The position numbers and the translations under genes are program-made. A stretch of DNA of 64,000 bases. Source: Azophilus sp965215035. GTDB taxonomy: Bacteria; Pseudomonadota; Gammaproteobacteria; Pseudomonadales; Azotimanducaceae. How positions within the stretch are numbered: position 1 is the first letter of the stretch; each line of letters opens with the position of its first letter. Below are positions 16,078 to 25,382 of the stretch, in pieces. The notes under the pieces are model-generated. The model was not told the DNA's origin. It saw only the letters and a list, made by a program, of their open reading frames with translations, and did no database searches. The DNA lies in contig OZ244040.1 of NCBI GenBank assembly GCA_965215035.1, forward strand, positions 124,001-188,000, given 5' to 3'.

Positions 16078-18111
16078 CTATTCGCCGTCGTGCCGGAACG
16101 CCTTCACAAGCTCCTGCTGATGCATGGCCGGCACCGCCGCATAGTGGCTGAATGTCATGGCGAAGCTGCCCTCGCCGCCCGACAGCGAATTCAGCCGAGA
16201 ATGGTAGTCCTGAATCTCCTTTAGCGGCACCTGGCCCAACACCTCTAGACGCCCGCCCGCCACCATGTTGGTGCCCTTGACCGAGCCGCGCATGCCGGAG
16301 AGGTCCCCGGCCACATCGCCCATACAGTGCTCTGGAACAGCGACATTGACGTCGACCACCGGCTCCATGACGATGGGCACCGCATCGCGCACGGCGTTGA
16401 TGAAGGCGCGCTTGCCGGCCTGCACAAAGGCGATCTCCTTGGAATCCACGGAGTGGTGCTTGCCGTCATAGACGATGACCCGCACGTCCTGCAACGGGTA
16501 GCCGGCGACCGCGCCCTCCTGGAGCACCTCGCGCACGCCCTTCTCCACCGCCGGAATGAACTGCGAGGGGATCACGCCACCCACCACCTGATCGACGAAT
16601 TCGAAGCCACCACCCCGGGGCAGGGGCTCGATGCGCAGGAACACCTCGCCGAACTGGCCCGCACCGCCGGTCTGCTTCTTGTGCCGGTGATGCCCCTCGG
16701 CCTTGGTCGTCACCGTCTCCCGATAGGCGATGGACGGCAGCGCGGTCGCAACGACCACGCCGTACTTGTCCGCCACCTCGTCGAGCGCGATACGCAGGTG
16801 CAGTTCGCCGATGCCGAACAACACGGTTTCGTTCATCGCCGGAATGTGGTCGAGACGCAGCGTGGGATCCTCGGCGCAGAGTACCGCTAGGGCCTCGTTC
16901 GCCTTCTGCGCCTGGGTATCCGATTCCGCCCCGATTGCCCGGCCGTACATCGGCACCGGCAGCGCCAGCGATTCCAAGCGCGTATCGTCCTGATCATGGG
17001 CGTCGTGCAACACCGCGTTGAAGAACACGTCTTCGGCGCGGGGTATGGCGCAGATATCGCCGCTCACCGCCGTCTCCACCTCGGTGTGTTCCGCGCCGTT
17101 GAGTTTCAGCAGGTGGCTGAGCTTCAGGGGTTTGCGGGCATCGCCGACGAAAATCTGCCGGCCGCGCCGCAATGTTCCCTGGTGTACCCGCACAACCGCC
17201 ATGCGCCCGCGGAAAGGGTCGATATCCACCTTGACCACATGGGCCACGGCATGCGCTTCCGGGTCCGGCGTCAAGGCCACGGGCTGCGCCTCGGGGCCGG
17301 TCACAAACGCCGGTGGATTGCCCTCGCCCGGGGACGGCATCAGCTTCGCGAATACATCGAGGAGTTCCGGAACGCCGACCCCGGTGGCCGCAGAAACGAA
17401 ACAAACCGGCACCAGGTGCCCTTCCCGCAACGCCTTCTCGAAGGCATCGTGCAACTGTCCGGCGGAGACCTCGCCCTCTTCGAGGTACAGTTCCATCAGG
17501 TCGTCGTCCACCTCGACCACCTGGTCTAAGATGCGTTCGTGGGCATCCGCCACGGGGCCGAGGTCCGTGTCTTCGCCGTCGCCATGGAAGAACACGTCAA
17601 CCACCTTCGCGCCGTCGGCGGCGGGCAAGTTGACCGGCAGGCATTCGCCGCCGAACGCATCTTGTATCCGTTCCAGGACCGCGGCGGTATCGACGTCTTC
17701 GGCATCGATTCGGTTGACCACCACAACGCGGCACACATGGCGCTCCGCCGCAGCCTCCATAGCGCGTTGGGTCATGGTCTCTATGCCGGTGGCGGCGTTC
17801 ACGACTACGGCGGCCGTCTCGACGGCGGGCAGTACGGAGAGCGCCCGGCCCACGAAATCGGGATGGCCCGGGGTGTCCAGCAAATTGACATGTACGCCGG
17901 CGTGGTCGAAGTGACAGAAACCGGTCTTGAGGGAGTGCTTGAGTTCCTTCTCGCGGGGGTCGGAGTCGGAGACGGTATCGCCGGCGTCAACGGTGCCCCG
18001 GTGGGAAATCTTGCCGGCGCCGTGCAGCAGGGCATCCGCAAGTTCGGTTTTGCCGGCACCACTGTGTCCCACCAGGGCGATGTTGCGAATATCTTCGGTG
18101 CTGTATGCCAC
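16078..18111 (-). CDS. Elongation factor G-like GTPase (EF-G2 type)
   Basis: 677 aa, with domain order as in EF-G. The GTPase has G1 GHSGAGKT (residues 15-22), G3 DTPGHPDF (~80) and G4 NRID (Lys of NKxD replaced by Arg). These are followed by a beta-barrel domain II and the III-V domains with TGGAGQFGEVFLRIEPL. The Ser/Arg-rich HRHKKQTGGAGQ and its length place it in the EF-G-like II/FusA2 class, paralogous to the essential fusA usually found in the str operon. Its role is uncertain: possibly ribosome recycling or stress-specific translation. It sits between recJ and prfB, where E. coli has no gene. A 369-bp gap separates it from recJ, so it probably has its own promoter. Confidence 0.88.
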   Translation of the reverse strand: MAYSTEDIRNIALVGHSGAGKTELADALLHGAGKISHRGTVDAGDTVSDSDPREKELKHSLKTGFCHFDHAGVHVNLLDTPGHPDFVGRALSVLPAVETAAVVVNAATGIETMTQRAMEAAAERHVCRVVVVNRIDAEDVDTAAVLERIQDAFGGECLPVNLPAADGAKVVDVFFHGDGEDTDLGPVADAHERILDQVVEVDDDLMELYLEEGEVSAGQLHDAFEKALREGHLVPVCFVSAATGVGVPELLDVFAKLMPSPGEGNPPAFVTGPEAQPVALTPDPEAHAVAHVVKVDIDPFRGRMAVVRVHQGTLRRGRQIFVGDARKPLKLSHLLKLNGAEHTEVETAVSGDICAIPRAEDVFFNAVLHDAHDQDDTRLESLALPVPMYGRAIGAESDTQAQKANEALAVLCAEDPTLRLDHIPAMNETVLFGIGELHLRIALDEVADKYGVVVATALPSIAYRETVTTKAEGHHRHKKQTGGAGQFGEVFLRIEPLPRGGGFEFVDQVVGGVIPSQFIPAVEKGVREVLQEGAVAGYPLQDVRVIVYDGKHHSVDSKEIAFVQAGKRAFINAVRDAVPIVMEPVVDVNVAVPEHCMGDVAGDLSGMRGSVKGTNMVAGGRLEVLGQVPLKEIQDYHSRLNSLSGGEGSFAMTFSHYAAVPAMHQQELVKAFRHDGE

Positions 18112-18480
18112 CTTCGTTCCCTCCGAAGTTCAGTGAATTCGACTATAGACCGATTGCATCCCCGTAGCCTAGTCGGTCAGCCGACACGCTCAAACGCATT
18201 GGCAACCGCAGCCGGGCACCGCACGGCCACCACAGGCACCCCAGGTTGAATCGGGACCGAGTTTTATCATGAATGATCTCGTCAGACATGGCGATAGCGG
18301 ACAGGAATGCACCGCAGCGCCGGAACTCATGGACTATCCGGCCCCGCCACCGGAAGTGTACCGGGTCCGGCGCGGCCAAGGCCTCGTATCCATAATCCAC
18401 GGCGGTGCCGAGCATGGCGGCATGGTACCCAGCCGCGCCCTATCCGCCGTGAGCGACGATGTTGGCAAAACTCATGCGCA
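18112..18480. other. Intergenic region upstream of the EF-G2 gene
   Basis: 369 bp between the end of recJ and the EF-G2 start. No open frame here has recognisable motifs. It presumably contains the EF-G2 promoter, but I cannot point to a clear one. Confidence 0.4.
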
Positions 18481-20202
18481 TCAGGCCAATGCCCGCAAGT
18501 GCTCCAGCCGCAACTGAACCGTCGGCGCCGCGCCATAGTCATTGACATCCAGCCGGTAGGCCACAAGCAGGCGGCCGGCGTCCGCCAGCGGCGGCTGCTC
18601 AAAGGCGATGGCGTCCACCAGCCGATCACCGGACTTCAGCACCAGCCGCAGGTGAGTTTGCCCGACCACCCGCTGGCTCACGATGTCGAACTCGCCATGG
18701 AACAGGGGCTCCGGAAAAGCCTGGCCCCAGGGGCCACCATCGGCGAGCTGAATGGCGTTCTCCAGGGTGATCTCGCCGCTTTCCAGTTCCCCATCGGTTT
18801 CAATCTTCGCGCTGAGCGCGGCGGGCGGCAGGCGGTCGCGCACCACATGGTCGAACGCCTCGCTGAACTGTTCGTATTGCGCCCTCCGAATGGTGAGGCC
18901 CGCCGCCATGGCGTGGCCCCCGAACCTGGCCAGTAGCCCCGGGTGACGGTTGGCGATGGCATCCAGGGCGTCGCGAATATGCAATTCCGGAACGGAACGC
19001 GCCGAGCCCCGCAACGCATTCGGCTCGGCGTCCCCCGCGGGGGCGAAGGCGACAACCGGCCGGTTCATGTGCTCCCGCAACCGACCGGCGAGGATGCCGA
19101 CTATTCCCTGGTGCCAGCCGGGGTCGAAGACACAGACGCCAAATCGGTCGGGCACGTTGCGCTGCTGATCGAGCACGATCAATTCCGCCTCCGTCACCAT
19201 GGCCTGCTGCAACACCCGCCGGATGCGGTTGAGTTCGTCCAGGGCGCCGGCGTGGCGGCGCGCCTCGTCCAGCGATTCCGCCAACAGGCACTTGATTCCG
19301 AGCGTCATGTCGTCCAGACGGCCGGCGGCATTTAGCCTAGGGCCGATAACGAACCCGAGGTCCGCGGCCCGCAAATCACCCAGGTTTCGACGGCCAATCT
19401 CCGCCAGCGCCCGAATACCCGGCCGGCACCGGCCCTTGCGCATGCGCAGCAGCCCCTGGTGCACCAATACGCGGTTGTTGCGGTCGAGCGGCACCACATC
19501 GGCAACCGTGCCCAGGGCAACCAGGTCGAGCCAACGGGCCAGAACAGGCTCCGGACGCTGCCGCTCGGCAAACCATTCGCTCTCCCTAAGCAGGCGGCGC
19601 ACGCGGCTCAGCACGTAGTAGATCACACCGACCCCAGCGATGGCCTTGCTCGGAAAGCCACAGCCGGGCACATTCGGATTGACGATGGCGCAGGCTGGTG
19701 GCAACACAGCGCCCGGCATGTGATGGTCGGTGACGATCACGTCCACGCCATTGGCGTTTGCGAGTTCGACGCCGGCGACGCTTGAGACGCCGTTGTCTAC
19801 GGTGATCAACAGGTCCGGCTGGGCCGCTAAGGCCACGCGCACAATTCCGGGAGACAGCCCATACCCGAACTCGAAGCGATTGGGAACAACGAAATCGACC
19901 TGTTCCGCACCAAACGCCCGCAACAGGGATACGCCGAGCGCCACCGATGTTGCCCCGTCGGCATCGAAATCGCCGACGAATAGAATCCGCTGCCGCTCCC
20001 GAACCGCGTCGGCAATCCGCAGCGCGGCCTTGTCGATGTCGCGCATGCCAGAAGGATTTGCCAGGCCCCCCAGCGATCGATCCAATTGCTCCGTCGTCTC
20101 GATACCCCGGTTGCCGTAGACACGCCGCAACAGGTTAGGGACGCCGGGCAGGGCGGGTACGCGCCCGCGTCGGTCGACGATGGCTATGGGGCTGTCAGTC
20201 AA
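18481..20202 (-). CDS. recJ: Single-stranded-DNA-specific exonuclease RecJ
   Basis: About 573 aa, like E. coli RecJ (577). DHH phosphoesterase motifs are VGDFDADGATSVAL (motif I, ~60), LLITVDNGVSSV (II) and VIVTDHHMPG (III, the DHH), with RLNAAGRLDDM further on (IV). A C-terminal DHHA1 domain carries FGGHAMAAGLTI. It degrades ssDNA 5' to 3' in mismatch, base-excision and RecF repair. The best start is TTG 20202 (TTGACTGACAGC), which overlaps the hom stop and has GGAG four bases upstream. Starts further upstream read through hom in another frame. The gene belongs to the conserved xerD-dsbC-(hom)-recJ-prfB-lysS order. Confidence 0.93.
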   Translation of the reverse strand: MTDSPIAIVDRRGRVPALPGVPNLLRRVYGNRGIETTEQLDRSLGGLANPSGMRDIDKAALRIADAVRERQRILFVGDFDADGATSVALGVSLLRAFGAEQVDFVVPNRFEFGYGLSPGIVRVALAAQPDLLITVDNGVSSVAGVELANANGVDVIVTDHHMPGAVLPPACAIVNPNVPGCGFPSKAIAGVGVIYYVLSRVRRLLRESEWFAERQRPEPVLARWLDLVALGTVADVVPLDRNNRVLVHQGLLRMRKGRCRPGIRALAEIGRRNLGDLRAADLGFVIGPRLNAAGRLDDMTLGIKCLLAESLDEARRHAGALDELNRIRRVLQQAMVTEAELIVLDQQRNVPDRFGVCVFDPGWHQGIVGILAGRLREHMNRPVVAFAPAGDAEPNALRGSARSVPELHIRDALDAIANRHPGLLARFGGHAMAAGLTIRRAQYEQFSEAFDHVVRDRLPPAALSAKIETDGELESGEITLENAIQLADGGPWGQAFPEPLFHGEFDIVSQRVVGQTHLRLVLKSGDRLVDAIAFEQPPLADAGRLLVAYRLDVNDYGAAPTVQLRLEHLRALA

Positions 20203-21487
20203 AGTGCTCCACGCGCATGCGGGTGATCGCGCCCACAACTTCCGGCATCGCCTGCACCTCGGCGATGGCCGCATCAGCCACCTCGTGGGGAACGCGGTTG
20301 GTGACGATGACGATGGGTACCCAGGACGAACGGCCACCCTCACCGTTGATGCGAATGGCCCGTTCCCTTTGCACGGCGCCCTCGATGCTGATGTCGCGGT
20401 CGCCTAGAATGTAGGCCACCTTGCCGAATACACCCGGCGCGTCCCGGGCCGGAATGCGCAGGTAGAAGGCGGATTGCACCGCTTCGATGGGGAGCATGCC
20501 GCACTGCTCGCCACCGACACGGAAAGTCGGGGCATCGCCCCGGGCGATGGCGATCAGGTCGGCGACCACGGAGGACGCGGTGGGCGCCCCGCCCGCACCG
20601 GCACCGTGGAACAGGGCCGGGCCGGCCGCGTCGGTCTCGATCAGCACCGCGTTCATGACGCCGTGGACATTCGCGAGCATACTTCGTTCGGGAACCAGGG
20701 TCGGATGCACGCGGGCTTCGATGCCGCCCTCGGCGCGGCGCGCGATGCCGACATGCTTGATTCGGTACCCCAGTTCAGCGGCATAGCCAATGTCCTCGGC
20801 GGTTACATCGACAATGCCCTCGGTGCAGACACCATCCATGTCGAAGCCCGCGTCGAACGCCAGCGCCGCCAGAATCGCCAGCTTGTGCGCGGCATCGATG
20901 CCCGCCACATCGAAGGTCGGGTCGGCTTCCGCGTAGCCCAGGGCCTGGGCCGCGGCAAGGGCATGCTCGAAGGTCGAGCCCTCCTCCGCCATGGCCGACA
21001 GCACGTAGTTCGATGTGCCGTTGATGATGCCCGCGATGGTTCGCACCGGGCTCGCCATCAGTCCCCGGGTGAGCGACCCGATGATTGGAATGCCACCGGC
21101 AACCGCCGCCTCGAAACCGAGCGCCACCCCCCGCTTCGCCGCGCCGCGGAGCAGTTCCTCACCATGACGGGCAACGATTGCCTTGTTGGCGGTCACCACG
21201 GCTTGCCCGGCGGATAGGGCCTGCCGGACGAGACGCAGCGCCGGGCCTTCACCGCCGATGAGTTCCACCACCACGTCGATGTCGGGGTCGTGCAGCCTGG
21301 CCAGCTCGGTGGTGAAGCCGGCACCGGCCAGATCCACTTCCGGGCGGGGCGTGCGGCTGGCGACCCGAACCACCGTCAATGCCCGGCCGGCCTGGCGCTC
21401 TAGGTGGTCGGCATGGGCCGCGAGCAGATCGAGAACGCCCCGGGCGACCGTACCCAGGCCAGCAATGCCAATACGCAGAGGGGCCAA
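20195..21487 (-). CDS. hom: Homoserine dehydrogenase
   Basis: A 430-aa monofunctional enzyme reducing aspartate semialdehyde to homoserine (Thr/Met/Ile branch). The NAD(P)-binding GIAGLGTVARGVLDLL is at 7-22. TANKAIVARHGEELL (~105) and the family signature region GIINGTSNYVLSAM (~155) follow. A C-terminal ACT domain (~350-430; RIPARDAPGVFGKVAYILGD) is the usual threonine-feedback sensor. In Pseudomonas the equivalent position is hom-thrC between dsbC and recJ. Here thrC is absent and recJ overlaps the end of hom. It follows dsbC by 13 bp. Confidence 0.96.
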   Translation of the reverse strand: MAPLRIGIAGLGTVARGVLDLLAAHADHLERQAGRALTVVRVASRTPRPEVDLAGAGFTTELARLHDPDIDVVVELIGGEGPALRLVRQALSAGQAVVTANKAIVARHGEELLRGAAKRGVALGFEAAVAGGIPIIGSLTRGLMASPVRTIAGIINGTSNYVLSAMAEEGSTFEHALAAAQALGYAEADPTFDVAGIDAAHKLAILAALAFDAGFDMDGVCTEGIVDVTAEDIGYAAELGYRIKHVGIARRAEGGIEARVHPTLVPERSMLANVHGVMNAVLIETDAAGPALFHGAGAGGAPTASSVVADLIAIARGDAPTFRVGGEQCGMLPIEAVQSAFYLRIPARDAPGVFGKVAYILGDRDISIEGAVQRERAIRINGEGGRSSWVPIVIVTNRVPHEVADAAIAEVQAMPEVVGAITRMRVEHFD

Positions 21488-21500
21488 CGACTGGCGCCCG

Positions 21501-22238
21501 CTAAAGGCCGAGAGCCTGGGCCAGGTCCGGCGCCGGCATGTATCCGGGAATCAGGCGGCCATCTTCGGTTACCAAGGCCGGGGTGCCCGAGACGCCGACC
21601 TGGCTACCAAGGTCCATCTGTGCGACAACCGGGTTGGGGCAGGAGCGTTCGGGAATGCTTTCTCCCAGCTTCAGTCTGCCGATGGCGTTGTGGGGGTCGT
21701 CCGAACACCAGGCCGAGACCATCTTGCGATAGGAATCGGAATCCTTGCCGGCGCGCGGGTAGGCGAGATATCGAACCTCAATGCCCAGAGCGTTCAGGTC
21801 GGCCATCTCCCGGTGCAGTTTTCGACAATAGCCGCAATCCACGTCGGTAAATACGTTGACATAGGCCTTGCGCTCGCCATCCGCCGGGAACACGATCATG
21901 TCGTCCTTGTGCACATCGGCGAAAAGCAGGCGGCGACGCTCGGCGCGAATCGAGTCGGTCAGGTTGAGGAACTTATCGCTCTGCACCGCATACATATCCC
22001 CGGTGAACAGGAAACGGCCATCGGCGGTACCATAGACTACGCTGCCATCCTGAAGCTCTAGTGCCAACAAGCCATCCAGGGCGGTCTCCCGCACGGCCTG
22101 AACGGACAGTTCCGGGCGCAGCGACTCTAGCCTGGCCACCAGCGCATCGCCCGGCGCCGCCTGAACCAGGGGCACCAGGGCGACGACGGTGAGCAGGGTG
22201 AACTGGGTAAGGCGGGTGAATTTGGCAAGACGGGTCAT
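21501..22238 (-). CDS. dsbC: Thiol:disulfide interchange protein DsbC
   Basis: 245 aa. A signal peptide (FTLLTVVALVPLVQA, cleavage after ~28) is followed by the DsbC/G N-terminal dimerisation domain (residues ~30-90) and a thioredoxin fold with active site CGYC in DVDCGYCRKLH (~115). The cis-Pro loop is GVSGTPALV near the end. It isomerises wrong disulfides in the periplasm and is reduced by DsbD. It lies between xerD and hom as in Pseudomonas, with a 490-bp gap towards xerD that must hold its promoter. Confidence 0.95.
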   Translation of the reverse strand: MTRLAKFTRLTQFTLLTVVALVPLVQAAPGDALVARLESLRPELSVQAVRETALDGLLALELQDGSVVYGTADGRFLFTGDMYAVQSDKFLNLTDSIRAERRRLLFADVHKDDMIVFPADGERKAYVNVFTDVDCGYCRKLHREMADLNALGIEVRYLAYPRAGKDSDSYRKMVSAWCSDDPHNAIGRLKLGESIPERSCPNPVVAQMDLGSQVGVSGTPALVTEDGRLIPGYMPAPDLAQALGL

Positions 22239-22728
22239 ATCGGCCTCATTTCTATGTCTATAAGGGAGTTAAAACGATCGGTTGGCAGACCCTGACATCT
22301 GCCGCCTATGCGACTTGCAGGGCCTAGGTGGTGCGCGCCTTCTGCGGCACCGGGTCCGGGAGTGCCGGCTATTCGACTTGTAGGGCCCGGCAGATGGTGG
22401 TTCGGCAAGGTATCCATAAGATCCATTCTAAACGCGGGTTGTACGGGCACCGTCCAGCGGTGGCCCCCAGCAGGCGCATACTAGCCGTTTCGCGGCGGCG
22501 CGGGCAGGGCCGTTACCCTTCACCAGGCAGCTCCTGGAACAGTCGGCAGTTCATTCCACGCCAACAACCAGCGTGCGGCACGGGCCGGACAACCACCGGT
22601 ATCCGGTGCGCCGCCAGAAATCCCGGGCTACCCGCCGCGCCGGCGGAAAGCCTGATTCGCGTATGCCCGGCCGCGCTCCAGACAGGGGCTGCCCCTCGCT
22701 GTCTGGCTAGATTCGGCATGCCGGCAGT
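22239..22728. other. Intergenic region between xerD and dsbC
   Basis: 490 bp with no supportable gene. Visible structure includes a direct repeat (GCGACTTGCAGGGCC near 22309 and TCGACTTGTAGGGCC near 22372) and an inverted pair, ATCTGCCG near 22297 and CGGCAGAT near 22387. Together these could form a long-range stem of ~90 nt. The promoter for dsbC-hom-recJ is expected here. Confidence 0.4.
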
Positions 22729-23670
22729 TCAGCCCCTGGGGTGGTGCGCCCGGTGCAGTTCCTGCAACCGCGCCTGGGCGATGTGGGTGTAGATCTGCGT
22801 GGTCGAGAGGTCTGCGTGACCGAGCATCATCTGCACGGCCCGCAAATCGGCACCGTGGTTCAGCAGGTGGGTCGCAAAGGCGTGGCGTAGTGTGTGCGGC
22901 GATATGGCGTGGTCGATGCCCGCCTTTTGCGCATAGCGCTTGACGGCATACCAGAAGGTCTGCCGCGCCATTGCGCGCCCGCGCCGGCTGGGAAACAGCA
23001 CCTCGGTACCCGCGCCGGAAAGCGCGCGGCGGCCTTCGCGGCTGAATCGCTCCACCCAGGCCAGGGCTTCCTCGCCCACCGGCACCAGGCGCTCCCTGCC
23101 GCCCTTGCCCACCACGCGAACCACGCCCTGGCGTAGATTGATAGAGGCGGTGCCAAGCGAAACGAGTTCCGAGATGCGCAAGCCCGTGGCGTACAGCAGC
23201 TCCAGCATGGCGCGGTCCCGCAGCCCGACCGGAGTGGTCGAATCGGGCGCTTCCAACAAGGCAACCACCTGGCTTTCCGACAGGGTGCCCGGCAGCGGCC
23301 GGCCCAACACTGGGTGTTCGAGGTGCGCCGCCGGGTCCTTGGCGATTCTGCCCCGGGCCAGGCTGTGACGGTAGAACCCCTTTACGCAGGAGAGCCAGCG
23401 GGCCGAACTGGTCGCCCGATAGCCCGCCTCGTAGCGCTTGGCCAAGACATTCAACAGATCGCGCTCGGAGACCCGCAACAAATCCTTGCCGACATCCTTG
23501 GCGAGCGCCCGCAAATCCCGGCGGTAGGCCGCAAGCGTATTGTCGCTTAGGCCCTTCTCAAGCCAAACCTCGTCGAGGTATTGGTCGATGGCCGGGTGTG
23601 TCTCCGCCGGGCGACCCGGGTGCCCAGACCGCCGAGTGCGGCTGCGCTCCGGGTCGGCGCGATGGCTCAC
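22729..23670 (-). CDS. xerD: Site-specific tyrosine recombinase XerD
   Basis: A 313-aa tyrosine recombinase that resolves chromosome dimers at dif together with XerC. The N-terminal SAM-like domain (YLDEVWLEKGLSDNTLAAYRRDL, in two parts) is followed by catalytic residues: Arg in ATGLRISELVSL, His/Arg in HTLRHAFATHLL and His/Tyr in LGHADLSTTQIYTHI. It starts with GTG at 23670, overlapping the rplS stop by 4 bp. The N-terminus is ~15 residues longer than E. coli XerD, so a later start is possible. Synteny with dsbC and recJ supports XerD over XerC. Confidence 0.95.
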   Translation of the reverse strand: MSHRADPERSRTRRSGHPGRPAETHPAIDQYLDEVWLEKGLSDNTLAAYRRDLRALAKDVGKDLLRVSERDLLNVLAKRYEAGYRATSSARWLSCVKGFYRHSLARGRIAKDPAAHLEHPVLGRPLPGTLSESQVVALLEAPDSTTPVGLRDRAMLELLYATGLRISELVSLGTASINLRQGVVRVVGKGGRERLVPVGEEALAWVERFSREGRRALSGAGTEVLFPSRRGRAMARQTFWYAVKRYAQKAGIDHAISPHTLRHAFATHLLNHGADLRAVQMMLGHADLSTTQIYTHIAQARLQELHRAHHPRG

Positions 23671-24017
23671 ACCTTCTCTTTGATCCGCGCCGAGCGGCCG
23701 GAGCGCTGGCGCAGGTAGTAGAGCTTGGCCTTGCGCACATCGCCACGGCGCTTGACCAGCACCGAGGCGATGAGTGGGCTGTGGGTCTGAAAGGTGCGCT
23801 CCACGCCAACGCCGTGGGATACCTTGCGCACGGTGAAGGAGGAATTGAGGCCGCGGTTGCGCTTGGCGATGACGACACCTTCGAATGCCTGCAGCCGTTC
23901 GCGCGCGCCTTCGCGGACCTTGACCTGTACAACAACCGTATCCCCCGCCGAGAAATCGGGGATATCGTTGTTGAGTTGTTCGCGTTCAAGTTCCTCGAGA
24001 ATCTTATTCCTACGCAT
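23667..24017 (-). CDS. rplS: 50S ribosomal protein L19
   Basis: 116 aa from MRRNKILEELE. It shows the family blocks PDFSAGDTVVVQVKVREG and the C-terminal VRKAKLYYLRQRSGRSARIKE. The start at 24017 is chosen because it has AGGAG nine bases upstream and gives the normal L19 length; the stop of trmD overlaps it by 8 bp. Last of rpsP-rimM-trmD-rplS. Confidence 0.97.
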   Translation of the reverse strand: MRRNKILEELEREQLNNDIPDFSAGDTVVVQVKVREGARERLQAFEGVVIAKRNRGLNSSFTVRKVSHGVGVERTFQTHSPLIASVLVKRRGDVRKAKLYYLRQRSGRSARIKEKV

Positions 24018-24765
24018 CGTGCATCTCCTCGTCCGCGCCGGTGAGTTCCGCGGCCAACAACGCCGTATCCGCATCGCCAAGGGGCCGCTGGGCCAACAGG
24101 TCGGGCCGGCGTTGCCAAGTTCGCCTGAGCGCCGCGGCCCGGCGCCATCGCGCTATCGCCCCATGGTCGCCGCTTAGCAGTACCGCCGGCACTTCCCGGC
24201 CGGCAACCGTTTCGGGGCGCGTATAGTGCGGATATTCGAGCAATCCATCAAGATGCGATTCGCACGCTGTGGAGTCGCGGTTGCCAAGGGTGCCGGGCAG
24301 CAGCCGGCAGATGGCATCGACCAGCACCATGGCCGCAAGTTCCCCGCCACTCAGCACATAGTCGCCGATGGATACCTCTTCGCTAACCGCCAGTTCCAGC
24401 ACCCGTTCATCGATACCCTCGTAGCGGCCCGCTAAGAGCACTAGGCTCGGCAACGCGGCAAGCCGCTCGACCGCCGCCTGGTCGAGCCGGCGTCCCTGGG
24501 GCGACAGGCACACCACCCTGGGCGCGGCAGGCGCCTTCGACCTGGCCCGGTCGATACAGGCGAGCAGCGGCGGCGCCATCATCACCATACCGGGGCCGCC
24601 GCCGTAGGGCCGGTCGTCCACGGTGCCGTGGCGGTCCGCCGCATGGTCGCGGGGGTTGAACGCCTCGATGGTCAAGCCGCCCCCCCGCACAGCGCGGCCG
24701 AGCACGCCGACGGAGGCAATGGCGGCGATCAGTTCCGGAAAGAGACTGACAACACCTATCCACAT
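24010..24765 (-). CDS. trmD: tRNA (guanine-37-N1)-methyltransferase
   Basis: A 251-aa SPOUT (trefoil-knot) enzyme making m1G37, which prevents +1 frameshifts at proline codons. It begins MWIGVVSLFPELI. DDRPYGGGPGMVMMAPPL (~50-70) and the SAM-knot motif EVSIGDYVLSGGELAAMVL (~125-145) are diagnostic. The start at 24765 follows the rimM stop by one base. Confidence 0.97.
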   Translation of the reverse strand: MWIGVVSLFPELIAAIASVGVLGRAVRGGGLTIEAFNPRDHAADRHGTVDDRPYGGGPGMVMMAPPLLACIDRARSKAPAAPRVVCLSPQGRRLDQAAVERLAALPSLVLLAGRYEGIDERVLELAVSEEVSIGDYVLSGGELAAMVLVDAICRLLPGTLGNRDSTACESHLDGLLEYPHYTRPETVAGREVPAVLLSGDHGAIARWRRAAALRRTWQRRPDLLAQRPLGDADTALLAAELTGADEEMHDA

Positions 24766-24766
24766 A

Positions 24767-25309
24767 TCAGTCGAAGTCCGTCCAATCGACACGCAGCAAT
24801 CCTTGTTCGCGCAGAACCTCGGTCACGAACTCCCTCGCAAACGGAATCAACCGCTCCCGCTCCCCTTTGACCACCAACACATCGTGGGCACCGGTTTCGA
24901 TCAATCGCTCGACGATACCAAGCGCGGTACCGTCCCGATTGACGACCCGAAGCCCAATCAAATCCCGCCAATAGGTTTCGCCCGGGTCGGCCGGCGGAAA
25001 ACTGGAGGCCGGCACGCCGACCTCGGAACCCCGGAGGGCAAGCGCCGCGTCGCGGTCCTGGATACCGGAGAACCAAGCCACGAAGCCTTCGCCGCGAGGC
25101 CGGGCCTCAAGCACCTCAATGCCCCGCCATTCCCCGGCGCAGCGCAGAAACCAGGGCCGATATTGCAGCAGATTGCCGGGTGGGTCTGTATAGGATGTGA
25201 GGCGCACCCAACCGCGAACACCGTGGGCGCCGCCTACCTGGCCGACGACAACCGGCTCTTCGGCGAGCGGGGGATCAGTATCAGCCGGCAGCCCGGTTGC
25301 CGGATCCAT
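24767..25309 (-). CDS. rimM: Ribosome maturation factor RimM
   Basis: About 180 aa. The N-terminal RimM domain has VVVGQVGGAHGVRGWVRLTSYT (two adjoining blocks, residues ~18-40), and a C-terminal PRC-barrel contains YWRDLIGLRVVN and LIPFAREFVTEV. It assists assembly of the 30S head with S19. ATG 25309 (MDPATGLPAD) is preferred; upstream extension would be an unrelated basic tract overlapping rpsP. Confidence 0.95.
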   Translation of the reverse strand: MDPATGLPADTDPPLAEEPVVVGQVGGAHGVRGWVRLTSYTDPPGNLLQYRPWFLRCAGEWRGIEVLEARPRGEGFVAWFSGIQDRDAALALRGSEVGVPASSFPPADPGETYWRDLIGLRVVNRDGTALGIVERLIETGAHDVLVVKGERERLIPFAREFVTEVLREQGLLRVDWTDFD

Positions 25310-25382
25310 CGTCCGCCGCGGCAGGCGCTTCGGCTTCCCCCGCGTGTTCGGCCTGTACCGCCCCTCGGGGCACCCCCGGTTC

